In this document: in pieces, positions 11,550-22,876 of the stretch
Layout of the letters: each line of letters begins with the position of its first letter
Position numbering within the stretch: position 1 is the first letter of the stretch
Source of the DNA: Bolinopsis microptera
Lineage: Eukaryota > Ctenophora > Tentaculata > Lobata > Bolinopsidae
DNA: 64,000 nt
Assembly (NCBI RefSeq): GCF_026151205.1
Contig: NC_087075.1
Location: 13,405,628 to 13,469,627 of the forward strand
Reading direction: 5' to 3'
Translations under genes and position numbers: made by a program
Notes under the pieces: model-generated
The model's database searches: none
Told to the model about the DNA's origin: nothing
The model's input: only the letters and a program-made list of their open reading frames with translations

Positions 11550-11579
11550 TTGATTTCACATCTTAAAACTTATCCAGTG

Positions 11580-13091
11580 ATGGAGGAAACAACAGTTGTT
11601 ATCAAGATAAAAGAAGGGGACCCACTACTTGTCTCGAAACAAAGACTTACATCTGACAGTCGTATATTCAGAAACCTTATTGATGAGTGCAATTTTGAGG
11701 AGATTGACATGAGCGACTTTTCAACTGCAGCGGTAACTTTGTTCTTGACCATTCTGGAAGACAAAAATCTTGGCGAGATAAGAAATGATATGTTCAGAGA
11801 ACTTCACAAGATGGCGGTTGTCTTTGAAGTTATGTGGCTGAAAAACGACTGCCACAGATGGTTACGAAGCAAAATGAGCTTGGCAACAGAAGATCATGTC
11901 AAGTCATTCTTATTTGATGAGTGTTGGTATATGCTGCAAAAATGGGAAGACAGAGATGCAATGGACGCCCTGATTTCATGTCTCTCACCTAAAAACAATT
12001 CATCATTTATCTCCAAGTATATGTCAGACTTGAGGAAACTAGAGCTAAAGCAGATTGATATGATGTTAAAATTAGGTGGAGGGGATTCTGATGTTTTCCT
12101 AAGTGTTATGCTGTACAATCTAGTCCGCAAGAAAGATATGAGCGATAAACTTCAACATCTCCTTCGGAAAATGGATTTAGCATTGTGTTGTGAACGGAAT
12201 GAGAAACTGTATCTCGAAGTTTTTGACACAATATCAAACTTATCGGAAATTTCAAATGCTAATTTGAAGTTTATTTACAACTTGACATCCGGGACTATAA
12301 GAGAAATGAGTTCTAGGAAACGAAAATTAAAACAAGGGACAACGGTGGTGCGTGATTGGAAGAAATATGAAGATTTATTGAATACCTGTAAAACATCGAA
12401 TGATATCATTAAATCTGTAAATGAGGACTGTGTTAAATCAATGTACGAGGTAGTTGACCTACTGCTCAAGGTTTGCCACGTTAAAACACCAAACGAGGAG
12501 GAGAGACAAACATTTATTACCACACTTGAGAACATTTGTACCAATCCCGGCAATAATATGCTTCAAAAGATATCGAAGGAATATCTTGATATCATCACTG
12601 ATGCTGTGGATTATTCTAATCTTGAGCAGTCTGATCAGCTAATAGCTCTGCTAAATGATATAAAGAGTAATGATAAGCTCACCACAAGTCATCAGAGCGT
12701 TATCATAAAACGTGATAAGTACATTATAGTAACAGAAGATAAGGAGAGGAAACACCTGTATACCTTTAAACACCCTGGTACAGGAACCTGCACAGAGACA
12801 GGTAAATGTGGTTTTATCTTGAGAGAAGCTGTGTCAGACAATAAATGGACATTTGAACTGTGTACAGACAGCGAGGATTATACAGACACTGGAGTACATT
12901 TCCACGATATTATCTCCGCACATGACATGTTCATGTATAATACTATGTCAGGACACACAGCTGCTGGTAACAAAGTAACCGTGGTAGGTGCGTGGAAGTG
13001 GCGGGAGATATGGTTACCTGACATTACAGACTGGGTGTTTGTAGAGTGGTCTATAGCTTATAATGTTACTGATTATATGGTTGCTAAATAG
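11580..13091 (+). CDS. BTB/POZ-domain protein, single coding exon
   Basis: A 503-residue frame. Residues ~4-100 have the BTB pattern: a first strand (TTVVIKIKEGDPLLVSKQRL), then SDSRIFRNLIDECNFEEIDM, FLTILEDKNL and a helical part ending AVVFEVMWLKNDCHRWLRSK. A BACK-like helical region follows (to about residue 200, LFDECWYMLQKWED). The remainder is a mostly helical middle and a beta-rich, Trp-containing C-terminus (GAWKWREIWLPDITDWVFVE) that I cannot assign. BTB domains mediate dimerisation and often recruit Cullin-3 ubiquitin ligases; that role is inferred from the family. I chose the ATG at 11580 rather than 11550 because TATCCAG just before it looks like a splice acceptor and the BTB core begins there. 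No intron interrupts the coding region. Confidence 0.85.
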   Translation: MEETTVVIKIKEGDPLLVSKQRLTSDSRIFRNLIDECNFEEIDMSDFSTAAVTLFLTILEDKNLGEIRNDMFRELHKMAVVFEVMWLKNDCHRWLRSKMSLATEDHVKSFLFDECWYMLQKWEDRDAMDALISCLSPKNNSSFISKYMSDLRKLELKQIDMMLKLGGGDSDVFLSVMLYNLVRKKDMSDKLQHLLRKMDLALCCERNEKLYLEVFDTISNLSEISNANLKFIYNLTSGTIREMSSRKRKLKQGTTVVRDWKKYEDLLNTCKTSNDIIKSVNEDCVKSMYEVVDLLLKVCHVKTPNEEERQTFITTLENICTNPGNNMLQKISKEYLDIITDAVDYSNLEQSDQLIALLNDIKSNDKLTTSHQSVIIKRDKYIIVTEDKERKHLYTFKHPGTGTCTETGKCGFILREAVSDNKWTFELCTDSEDYTDTGVHFHDIISAHDMFMYNTMSGHTAAGNKVTVVGAWKWREIWLPDITDWVFVEWSIAYNVTDYMVAK

Positions 13092-13115
13092 GACAAATAC
13101 TAGCATGATCAGTGA

Positions 13116-13121
13116 AATAAA
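13116..13121 (+). terminator. Polyadenylation signal of the BTB gene
   Basis: AATAAA lies 25 bp after the TAG stop, a normal though short distance for a metazoan 3' untranslated region. Confidence 0.6.
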
Positions 13122-13160
13122 ACGTTACATTGAAAACCTTTGTTTTTAAAAAGATTCACA

Positions 13161-13272
13161 GGGGGGGGGGGGGGGGGGATTCCAATGGTGAAAAATGGTG
13201 TGAAATGGCAAATGATTTGTATTGTGAATTGAGTATCAAAATTGTAAAATTTCACCATTTTTCACCATTTTT
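13161..13272. mobile_element. G-tipped foldback, relative of the 6.3-kb element
   Basis: Eighteen G (13161-13178) are followed by ATTCCAATGGTGAAAAATGG, and the inverse TTTCACCATTTTTCACCATT occurs about 60 bp on. The layout (G tract, CCAATGG, AT-rich foldback) matches the left end of the element at 6326-7753. The right-hand C tract is absent, so this is a truncated or solo end. Confidence 0.45.
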
Positions 13273-13489
13273 TCGACGAGCATATTTGCCTTCTAGTTTT
13301 AGTTTTGACCTTGTGTTATAATTCTACAACAATATTTGGTTATTATAACTCAGATTTAAACATGTGTTTCGTTATATTTAAAATTTTAGTATATAGGTTT
13401 TAAAATTCAGAAACTCGATTCACCAAAACAATCAATCACCATTTTTCATCAAAACTAGTAAACATGGTGAGAAAGATACATTGGAACTA

Positions 13490-13777
13490 GTAACTTTTAG
13501 TGAACAATGAACATGGCGAGTGAGGTACATCAAAACTAGTAACTTTTGGTGAACATGGCGAAAATGTTACATCAAAACTAGTAACTTTTGGTGAACATGG
13601 CGAGTAAGGTATATCAAAACTAGTAACTTTTGGTGAACATGGCGAGTAAGGTATATCAAAACTAGTAACTTTTGGTGAACATGGCGAGTAAGGTATATCA
13701 AAACTAGTAACTTTTGGTGAACATAGTGAGTAAGGTATATCAAAACTAGTAACTTTTGGTGAACATAGTGAGTAAGG
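13490..13777. repeat. 42-bp minisatellite, about 7 copies
   Basis: Units contain CAAAACTAGTAACTTTTGG then TGAACATGGCGAGTAAGG at a 42-bp period. The period is a multiple of three, so long open frames arise with a repeating 14-residue peptide; these have no other coding support. Confidence 0.9.
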
Positions 13778-13779
13778 TA

Positions 13780-13897
13780 CAGGGTGGCCCAAAAGTGACT
13801 ACCCACACGCAACCTCTTAATAACTCACGTAATTCGTCTCCAAATTACGTGAGTTATTAAGAGGTTGCGTGTGGGTAGTCACTTTTGGGCCACCCTG
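13780..13897. mobile_element. Palindromic mariner-like MITE, 118 bp
   Basis: The two arms are perfect or nearly perfect inverse copies of about 55 nt (left end CAGGGTGGCCCAAAAGTGAC, centre CGTCTCC). TA flanks both sides (13778-13779 and 13898-13899), the target duplication of Tc1/mariner elements. Transcribed from either strand it would form a long hairpin. No coding capacity. Confidence 0.9.
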
Positions 13898-14294
13898 TAC
13901 ATTCAAAATGGTAACTTTTATTTATCATGGCCATCTTGCTATGCGCTTGCTTCTCTCACCGTGCTAGCCCGGCCCTGGGAGGCCACAGAAAACAGAATAT
14001 TTGTATCTGGGAGGAAATTTTAAACTTTCTGGATGTGGGGCCCCGGCCCTACACTGCCGACCATGTCATTATACTTCAATTTGACAAGTCCCATTGGGTA
14101 GAATTTAAATGCAACTGGAGCTTCATTTAGAGCTAGACGCCCCTCTAAATGCCCCTCTTTTAGGTCAAAATGTATGCGCCTCCGAGATACTTTACGCTGT
14201 TGGTCACTATGTGTTACTAAGTGTAACCATGTGCATGGTGTACCAGTGAAGGTGTTGCAAGGTGTTACTGACATTTTGATTGAGTTAAATTCAG

Positions 14295-14443
14295 GAGCAG
14301 AATCAGGAGCTGATAGAGGAGATGAAGGAATTCCAATAAACTCCCCGGAGCTAGTTCAGAAGATGTTCAGGGAGACAGGACTCTTAGCTTCTGGGTTTCC
14401 ATCTTACCCTCCCCCTATCTCTAAAAGTGAGATCTCTTTTTAG
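14295..14443 (+). CDS. Probable last coding exon of the acidic protein gene
   Basis: After the acceptor AAATTCAG the frame is open in the phase required by the exon ending at 9862. It runs 48 codons to TAG at 14441-14443. It reads through an acidic stretch to SPELVQKMFRETGLLASGF and a proline-rich end (YPPPISK). A second acceptor AATCAG 12 nt downstream keeps the same frame. If the three exons belong together the protein has 523 residues, and the BTB gene lies within this gene's 4.4-kb second intron. Further small exons between 9862 and 14295 cannot be excluded. Confidence 0.5.
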
Positions 14444-15051
14444 TTGTAATGATTTTTTAAAAGGTACACATCAAATAGTAATTAGATGAATTTATTGTTT
14501 AATAATTAGTTTTGTTTACAGACCCCCCCTCCCCCTTTTTCTACACCCCTGATTATAGCAGAAATATCAGTCAAACGTAGAACTAATTAAAAAACATTGG
14601 TAAAAATATTGTAATCAAAATGTAAGAATATAATAATATACACTGAGTAACAATGCATCTTCTCCTCAGTTGTTCCCATCCCAATACCAGACGCACCAGT
14701 CACAAAGAGAAGAGGTTTAACACGCAGATCCACACGGTTATCTTTACATCCCTATATAATCAGGAACATTCACGTCAACGAGGAATAATTAGTTAGATAA
14801 TAAGCTATTAATTGGTCAGATGATTATTGGGATTATTTATCATTATATTTTGTGGATTCTGCTTTTGGAATTGAGATGGTGACTCTGAGTTAAGTTGCAG
14901 TTTTCTTGAGAACTTTATTTGAAAGTGTTGAGGTTTCTGGGGGGTAACCAGTTTCATTGGACCACAAAGACGACAATAATGCTAAACAATGCTAAAGATT
15001 TCCAAAGAAGGAGTGGGGGTGAGGAAGGGAGGGGGTGGAAGTGGGGGAGGG
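14444..15051. other. No recognisable gene
   Basis: Follows the presumed last exon of the acidic protein gene. AT-rich, with a C-rich patch at 14521-14550 and a G-rich lead-in to the minisatellite from about 15005. No coding or RNA gene signal seen. Confidence 0.4.
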
Positions 15052-16396
15052 AGTGGGGGTAAGGGGTGCACTCTAGTGGGGGTGATGGGTGCACTCTAGT
15101 GGGGGTGAGGGGTGCACTCTAGTGGGGGTGAGGGGTGCACTCTAGTGGGGGTGAGGGGTGAACTCTAGTGGGGGTGAGAGGTGCACTCTAGTGGGGGTGA
15201 GGGGTGCACTCTAGTGGGGGTGAGGGGTGAACTCTAGTGGGGGTGAGGGGTGCACTCTAGTGGGGGTGAGGGGTGCACTCTAGTGGGGGTGAGGGGTGCA
15301 CTCTAGTGGGGGTGAGGGGTGAACTCTAGTGGGGGTGAGGGGTGAACTCTAGTGGGGGTGAGAGGTGCACTCTAGTGGGGGTGAGAGGTGCACTCTAGTG
15401 GGGGTGAGGGGTGCACTCTAGTGGGAGTGAGGGGTGCACTCTAGTGGGGGTGAGGGGTGCACTCTAGTGGGGGTGAGGGGTGCACTCTAGTGGGGGTGAG
15501 GGGTGAACTCTAATGGGGGTGACGGGTGCACTCTAGTGGGGGTGAGGGGTGTACTCTAGTGGGGGTGAGGGGTGAACTCTAGTGGGGGTGAGGGGTGCAC
15601 TCTAGTGGGGGTGAGGGGTGCACTCTAGTGGGGGTGAGGGGTGAACTCTAGTGGGGGTGAGGGGTGCACTCTAGTGGGGGTGAGGGGTGAACTCTAGTGG
15701 GGGTGAGAGGTGCACTCTAGTGGGGGTGAGAGGTGCACTTTAGTGGGGGTGAGGGGTGCACTCTAGTGGGGGTGAGGGGTGCGCTCTAGTGGGGGTGAGG
15801 GGTGCGCTCTAGTGGGGGTGAGGGGTGCACTCTAGTGGGGGTGAGGGGTGAACTCTAATGGGGGTGACGGGTGCACTCTAGTGGGGGTGAGGGGTGCGCT
15901 CTAGTGGGGGTGAGGGGTGCACTCTAGTGGGGGTGAGGGGTGCACTCTAGTGGGGGTGAGGGGAGCACTCTAGTGGGGGTGAGGGGTGCACTCTAGTGGG
16001 GGTGAGGGGTGCGCTCTAGTCAGTGGCGTAACGTTGCCTTTTGGTGCCCCTCCCTAAAATTGAACAAATTAGGTGATTTTAGAGAATACGCCGGTAAAAT
16101 CTCTAAAAATGTGTGTATCTAGAGCAAAACGCGCAGTTTTGCTAGTACTTTAGTTAAGTTTTCGAAATTGTCCCACATTCAAACGACGATTTGGCGCCCC
16201 CCTAAGACGGCGCCCCCCTGCACAGCGGGGTCAGCAGGGCCTTTCGTTACGCCACTGGCTCTAGTGGGGGTGAGGGGTGCGCTTTAGTGGGGGTGAGGGG
16301 TGCACTCTAGTGGGGGTGAGGGGTGAACTCTAATGGGGGTGACGGGTGCACTCTAGTGGGGGTGACGGGTGCACTCTAGTGGGGGTGACGGGTGTG
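15052..16396. repeat. 23-bp G-rich minisatellite, about 48 copies
   Basis: The unit CTAGTGGGGGTGAGGGGTG plus CACT repeats every 23 bp with single-base variants (GCACTC, GAACTC, GCGCTC). The array is interrupted at 16021-16257 by a hAT-like MITE and resumes afterwards. Repeated GGGGG and GGGG runs could form G-quadruplexes on this strand. Confidence 0.95.
16021..16257. mobile_element. hAT-like MITE, 237 bp, copy 2
   Basis: The ends CAGTGGCGTAACG and CGTTACGCCACTG are inverse. The 8-bp GCTCTAGT flanks both sides (16013-16020 and 16258-16265); it comes from the host minisatellite, so the insertion point is exact. Interior blocks (CCTCCCTAAAATTGAACAAA, CAAACGACGATTTGGCG) match the copy at 6038-6295. 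Confidence 0.95.
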
Positions 16397-19300
16397 GGGA
16401 GGATAATGGAAGTGGTTAAAGTTGTATTTAATGTCACTGGTCAAGGTTAGGAAATGAATGTGGACCTGAACAATTAGAATCGAACAATTAGATCGTGAAA
16501 GTTTAGGTTTGGTATGGGATTATCTCTCCAATGTTATGTTAGTAAATTTAATGACGTCATTTTCAAAGCAATATTACTGTGAATACACATGGTTTTACTT
16601 AATGAGTCAAACATTGTCTATCATCAATATTTGATGGTGCATAATGTACGGAGTTGAAACTGAAACCAAAATATATTAATTCGTCACCTTCATTTTAAAA
16701 GGTATAATGGGAGTTGTTACTAGGCTGCTTTTTAACGGAAAATATTTTATGGTTTGATATTTTCGTGTTATATTTGTCAATATAATTGAAGGTGATGAAT
16801 GATATCTGTTCTGTTGTAAGAATGGGGATTTCAATTTTTGTGTTCAGTATAAATATACAATCTGTTTATATCGACATTTAATTTATACAATTTCAGATTT
16901 TGTTTAAACATGATTGACCTTGTATTTACTTTTGTGGATTAATCTATAAATTATTCTGTTCTTAATTCATAGCTCTCTGATTTTCAATATTTCAGTTTAA
17001 AGTGTCAAATATTTCTGTGTTATCAATCGAATCAATACTTTGAAGTTTTTACCATAAGTAAAATGGTATTATTAAAAAAGTAAATAGAAATATGCATTTA
17101 ATGTTTTTGAAAAATAGGTTATTTGTTGGAAAGATGTTTTTGATATTTATATTGATAATCGATCATCCGAAATGAATCAATTGTATTAATTAAATTAATA
17201 TAATATTAAATTAGATTTAAGATTAGGTGTGAACTCACAACTGTTACTGTTAAATTATTGAATTCGAATTGAAATTTCCGAGAAAAACAAGTTGAATACC
17301 TGTTTAAATCCATGACTGTATTTTCTTATGTCAAAGTTTATTCCCTCGAATTTGTGTGCTTTTTTAATTTTCGGTCTCAATTTATCGAATGGTCACACTA
17401 CTCTATCGTAGTTAGTGGGCGACGCAACGTATAATATAGACAATATATGCTTTTTCAGCACTCACCATGACAGAAATTGGCCGCGCCTATCTGCCGCGCG
17501 CTGACCCTAATATTGCGCGGCTCTAGGTCGGCTGGTGTGTCCTTTTTGTATGAAGTCTAGAGCTCCGCGCCTTACATTAAACAGCAATAAAGAAAGACAT
17601 TGTTTCAGTCCTGAACTGACTTTATTCCCAGGTGAATTAAACTTCGAGCAGAGATCAGCAACTCCCAGGATAAACTTAAATCACTTCCAATACTCACCAC
17701 ATAACAACTATCAGAGAACTTTCACAGCTATAATTCCAGTAAGTTGTAGTTATTGTTCGGATGCAGTATTCTAATATCAATGATACTGCCCCAACTTTAG
17801 AATAAGGCCTAGAAGTACGGATCATCAATGAAGTCACGACGATTACATTACCACGCGACGATGCGAGCGTGTAATACTAATACGTCTCATGAGGTTTAGA
17901 ACTACATTTCAAATCGTTATCATCTCATTATCAGCACTTCAACATTATCCGAACCTGTAGTTAATATTCCCTGTATTAAATAGCGTTACATGTCAACAAT
18001 TAGCTGCGATGAAGGATTGCAATCTGTAATCTCATTTACATTGCAGGTTACATATTAGCGACTACAGAATTATTCTCTAGTACGTTTAAATAGAAATATG
18101 AGAGCAGTTTGCTGAACACACATGTTATTGCAAATATTTTGGATGAGAAATTCAACTCCAAAAACTTTTCACACCTGGTAATTTTGGAGTTTCTCTCTTT
18201 TCACAGATTCTCAAAAAGATAACATTCCTAGACTTTATACAATCATTCTGAGACACAAAGTATAAATATATGTATCTTACTTAATGAATAAAAGGCGGAG
18301 CGAGTAACAACTAGTTCCTATCCAATCAGACTCACTCAATAAGTCACGTGATACAGCTAAGCCAATCATAGGCCTGGAATTGTTGCTTCCTAAGGAAAAG
18401 AGTTTACTAATTAACCAGCGGACCCACGGGCCTTTTGTCAGAGAAATTCATTACAAATACAATACAACAGTTAGGTGCTGTTTCCAGCACACTTCTGAAA
18501 GAATTAACATTGATAGGTTGTAATTAAAGTGTTAATTAGTGATTGGTATTTTGTTTTAAAACGCCCAATATCTACAGTAGCAGTACACCCTGCTACTCCA
18601 GTTAATATCTGGACACTACTAATAATAATACTGCTCCACTAATTACAGTGAGACTACAGAACACCATTAGTAACTAGCTAATTAGTTGCTCTGGTCTGTG
18701 TAGGAGGTTAATGTGAGATATGGTGCGGAATATCACTACATTATGTGCTAATCTAGCTATCATTTAGTATCATATTAATTAAAACATGGAACAATCTAGG
18801 GTGTTTGGTAACTAGACTAAAATTACAGTTGCTTGTTTTCCTACTCAATATTTTATGGATTACATTATTACAAAGAGTTCAAGTAGCTTACTTGTCACTG
18901 TGACGCTAAATACAACTTCTCCGGGACACACTTCTTGTCGTAATATTGATTTCATTAAAATGCTACACTGATTTCTTATAGCGTATTTTAAAACAACTCC
19001 CATCGTTCTACTTGTCTACAGTTTTAACTACTTTCTATACTGAATAGCGAGAATTTAACCAATAAAACGTTAAAACGCTCCGTCAATAGTGGTACTTGTA
19101 AGGCGACATGTTAATAAGCAGTTCTAGTAGAATAATGTCCTTATATAGCCATCACGTGACAGAGCAATAATAGAAGAATATCGGAAGATCAAGCAACACA
19201 CCAACAATGTGTGTGGGACTGTATAATTGTTATTGTACAGTGTCATGGCTGTGTGCAATAGTGGAGGAGCTATTTTAAAATATAATCCGCTCTCTTTTTA

Positions 19301-20383
19301 TCGTGAAGCATGTCAATACTTCAATAGTGTTACTTATCAGATATAAAAACACAAACAGGTAGAACCTCACAGATGGTATTATCTCAAATTTACTTAAATG
19401 TTAAATAAGTTTGTTAATTTCCATAAAGACCCCCTCCTCTCCCCCAAGAATCACATATCAGACTCACAATGCGTTTAACAGTATTGCTCCAAAAACTGTG
19501 CCTGTAGTTATACACAACTAAGTTCAGTAAACAGTACCACCTAACTACCTAACTACACACGGCTCAGTGCCCACAGTACACACTAGGAACCCACCAAGTT
19601 TCCTTCACGTGCCGCACATACCAACACCACTCACCAACAGGGGAGAGCAGGGCAGCTAGCAGAGCAGCTAGCAGAGCAGGGCGGCTAGCAGAGCAGAGCA
19701 GCTAGCTCCTCTCATACCTGTCACCTTTATTAAGTGTTAGAAACCAGTCCACACTGTTCCTGTCACGTGGGCTTAGTGCCTTGTTCTGATTGGTTGGTTT
19801 GTGTCATTTGGTGCTACAAGCAGTTCTGATTGGTTGGTTTTAGAACGTTTAAAGTTACCGCTGATCTGAATAGTTGGCACGCTTACCAAGTTTCCCCATT
19901 TTAGTGCAAATACAAACATGGCTTAAACATGTTAAAGTGTTCAGGTGTTCTACAGTAAGACTTTAATACGAGGTTGTATTATGTATTTGTACGTGACAAT
20001 AAACAGGTAATAGCTCTGTTGGTGTTTACTGAATTAGAGATTACAGTTTCTACTAGTTGGACTGTGCTCTGTGTTAGTAGAATAGCGTACTAATTAGTAC
20101 TAATTAGTTTTCTTATCTCTTTAGAATGTGAAGTGATTAATTTCAAAATCTTTGTGAAAAAGGAATTAAAATCAATGACCTGCTCGCGCTCGTGAGAAAA
20201 ACTTGATAATCGCCAATTAATAATTATACGATTACTTGTACATAGTACCTACCTGTACAGTTTATATATTACCCAAGATGGGGAGAATTACATCTAGCTT
20301 AGTGTTTGTGAGTCAAGTTTACACACTGCAGAGATCCAATCAGGTCTCATGTCTGATTACACAGCTCTACTCTAAAGAGAGAT
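16397..20383. other. Gene-poor AT-rich stretch
   Basis: I find no coding region I can support. A GC-richer patch with GCGCGC-type words lies at 17460-17560, followed by a 79-codon frame (17535-17774) without recognisable motifs. CCAATCA and CACGTG occur together at 18325-18360, and CTGATTGGTTGGTTT twice near 19780-19840. A small AGCAGAGCAGCT-type repeat lies near 19640-19700. These may be regulatory, but no promoter is demonstrable. Confidence 0.5.
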
Positions 20384-20466
20384 GAAGTAGAGATGAAGTA
20401 GAGATGAAGTAGAGATGAAGTAGAGATGAAGTAGAGATGAAGTAGAGATGAAGTAGAGAAGAAGTA
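20384..20466. repeat. 11-bp tandem repeat
   Basis: GAGATGAAGTA is repeated about seven times with a degenerate last copy. Simple sequence repeat, no other signal. Confidence 0.85.
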
Positions 20467-21159
20467 GACTATAAGCCTGGAGGGGTTGTTTAAGTAGACT
20501 ACAAGACTTGAATAATCTCTTCTAAATCTCTTAAATGCGAGAAGTTAATTTTACAAAACCTCAGACTTAGTACACTCTGTTGCGACAGCACTCTTTCTTA
20601 GTTACACCACATCTCTAATGTAAAACAAATTGACCTTTAAATTGAAACTTAGAGCTGCCATCTGGCGAGACACTGTGAAACTGTACACGACCGCAGATTA
20701 TGTTACTATGTTACTAAGGGAAATAGTATACCAGTGAGGATAGAGTGTTTAACAGTAGAGACTATTAGAGACTAGAGAGTGAAGATAGAGTATTATCTGA
20801 TTATGTCCCAGATACGCAGACAGGTACGAAATTGTTGAATATATGTCGTAATAGTGCTGTCTACAATTTCTATTATCTTCTCAGTTGTGACTTGTAGATT
20901 ATGTCTGGTAATAGTACTGTCTACATATTCTATTATCTTCTCAGTTTTGATTTGAGCAAGTGCATTAAAGCAGATAATAGATAGTATTGTAACGTTTAAT
21001 ATCAGAACAATAAGATGAGACAATCTACTGGGATTATTATTCATTAAAATGTCTTCTTCTATGTAGAATGATAAGACAAGTGTGTACCTACTAGGAGAAA
21101 CAAAGGAGTAAACTTGTAATTAATAATTAATAGTGTCATGTAGGTTCAGGTTAAATACC

Positions 21160-21490
21160 CAGTAAAACCCCGATTTACCGCGCTCCGATTTACTGCAAAC
21201 CCCGATTTACCGCGCTCCGATTTACCGCGCTCCGATTTACTGCAAACCCCGATTTACCGCGCTCCGATTTACTGCAAACCCCGATTTACCGCGCTCCGAT
21301 TTACTGCAAACCCCAATTTACCGCGCTCCGATTTACCGCGCTCCGATTTACCGCCTCCATCTTCTTCTTTCCCCCAAATAGGGCTTAACATGTATAATGT
21401 AAACAAACATAAACCCGATTTACCGCAAACCCCGATTTACCGCGGATGTTTCCTTTCCCCAAAACTCCGCGGTAAATCGGGATTTTACTG
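21160..21490. mobile_element. pogo/Tigger-like MITE with internal repeats
   Basis: The left end CAGTAAAACCCCGATTTACC is mirrored by GGTAAATCGGGATTTTACTG at the right, and TA follows the right end. CAGT...ACTG ends with this AAACC core are usual for pogo/Tigger-type elements. The interior is a run of variants of CCGCGCTCCGATTTAC and TGCAAACCCCGATTTACC, that is, the terminal sequence itself amplified. Non-coding. Confidence 0.7.
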
Positions 21491-21816
21491 TATTAATCAG
21501 TACAGGTGTTATACTAAACATATCCTATATTAGGCAGGTTCCTCTAACTAATAATAACAAACCTCAAGATACTGCTGTAAGGGAATGAACCCCAAGAGAA
21601 TTAGTAATTAGTAACCCTGCTCGGCTGTCATTAACTTGTTATAACAGAGAATTTAGAAAACACGCTAAAATAAGATATGTCACTGTACTAGTAGCTGTAT
21701 TAGCAGCTGTACTACTGTTCTAGCTGAGTAAAGTGTCGTCGCTGTAATACCAGCTCTTAATATTTAGCACTTAATCTGCGTACAGTGGAGAGTTTATTGA
21801 GAAATAAAGAAGTTTA

Positions 21817-21980
21817 GGGGTTGTTCACATATTACGTAATCAGCCGAGGGCGGAGGGGGTTTCCAAATGATTACGCTAGTGTAATTTTGACACAATAGCG
21901 TATGTGTAAAACTGATTACAGAGGGGTAGGTGGCGTTAAAAGTTGTCCAAAAAGTGATTACGTAATATATGAAGGACCCC
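21817..21980. mobile_element. PIF/Harbinger-like MITE, 164 bp, intact
   Basis: The termini GGGGTTGTTCACATATTACG and, inverted, CGTAATATATGAAGGACCCC pair over about 25 bp. TTA lies directly outside both ends (21814-21816 and 21981-21983). Non-coding. The copy at 5935-7788 is a degenerate, interrupted relative. Confidence 0.85.
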
Positions 21981-22086
21981 TTAGTCAGTTAGTTAAGAGT
22001 TAGTGTTAACTCAATGTTTCTCGTCCCTCTTCCTCTCTACCGTCACGGACAGCTAACCGTCAAATAATTATCTTTTTGAGATAAAA

Positions 22087-22229
22087 GAGTACACTACTGA
22101 CACTTGACAGTGAACCTAGTAGCTCAGTAGAGTACACTACTGACACTTGACAGTGAACCTAGTAGCTCAGTAGAGTACACTACTGACACTTGACAGTGAA
22201 CCTAGTAGCTCAGTAGAGTACACTACTGA
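22087..22229. repeat. 43-bp tandem repeat, about 3.3 copies
   Basis: GAGTACACTACTGACACTTG recurs at 43-bp spacing with identical units. Confidence 0.9.
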
Positions 22230-22307
22230 CAGCGTCCGGCCCAACAAGGGGAAGTCATTACCCGGCCTTACCCGACCTGGTTACATCACATCCCACACTC
22301 TACCTAC

Positions 22308-22390
22308 CACGTGACACAACACGTGCTCTGACACGTGCTGCGCGGCGTCACACGTGACACAATACAGATAACAGTATCTGTCACGTGACA
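22308..22390. promoter_or_regulatory. Cluster of CACGTG E-boxes
   Basis: CACGTG occurs five times in about 80 bp, mostly as CACGTGAC or ACACGTGCT. CACGTG is the core site for bHLH factors of the Myc/Max, USF and Clock types. It lies in a gene-free stretch, so any target gene is unknown and the cluster may be chance in a genome rich in this word. Confidence 0.35.
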
Positions 22391-22644
22391 CAGATAGCAG
22401 TGCGTATCTGACATGCCGTATTTCTACACACGCAGAGACTCTGACAGAGAGTCTGTAGTTAATGTCAACAGTATATAAGCAGCTATCCTAGTGGCCTATT
22501 AGCTGAGTTATATCAGTATATGACGTGGTGTGAGCACTGTGTTCTGATTGGTTAATACTGAACAATACCATTAACGTTAGTAAAGTTAGGATTGTAGGTA
22601 TCTGCACGATATAGACGTCATTTTCCCAGGTTCCTACTCCTAAC

Positions 22645-22876
22645 TACTATAACTCCTAACTACTACTAGTAGTAGTATAGAGGTAATACTAACTACTATA
22701 ACTCCTAACTACTAGTAGTAGTATAGAGGTAATACTAACTACTATAACTCCTAACTACTACTAGTAGTATAGAGGTAATACTAACTACTATAACTCCTAA
22801 CTACTACTAGTAGTATAGAGGTAATACTAACTACTATAACTCCTAACTACTACTAGTAGTATAGAGGTAATACTAA
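22645..22876. repeat. 46-bp tandem repeat, about 5 copies
   Basis: Units contain ACTATAACTCCTAACTACTA then CTAGTAGTATAGAGGTAATA. Copy-to-copy differences are loss or gain of TAG triplets. Confidence 0.9.

Noticed and set aside
13153-13424. 8-bp flank GATTCACA/GATTCACC as target duplication of the second G-tipped element
   Set aside because: The right side lacks the C tract and the inverse terminal sequence, so the match is probably chance.
17535-17774. 79-codon plus-strand frame beginning next to a GC-richer patch
   Set aside because: Possible first exon, but no donor, domain or partner exon could be identified.
20793-21044. 83-codon minus-strand frame with a signal-peptide-like start and an internal duplication (TEKIIEYVDSTIT)
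   Set aside because: It could be a small secreted protein, but the internal repeat is a DNA-level duplication, no splice or promoter signal supports it, and it has no recognisable homologue.
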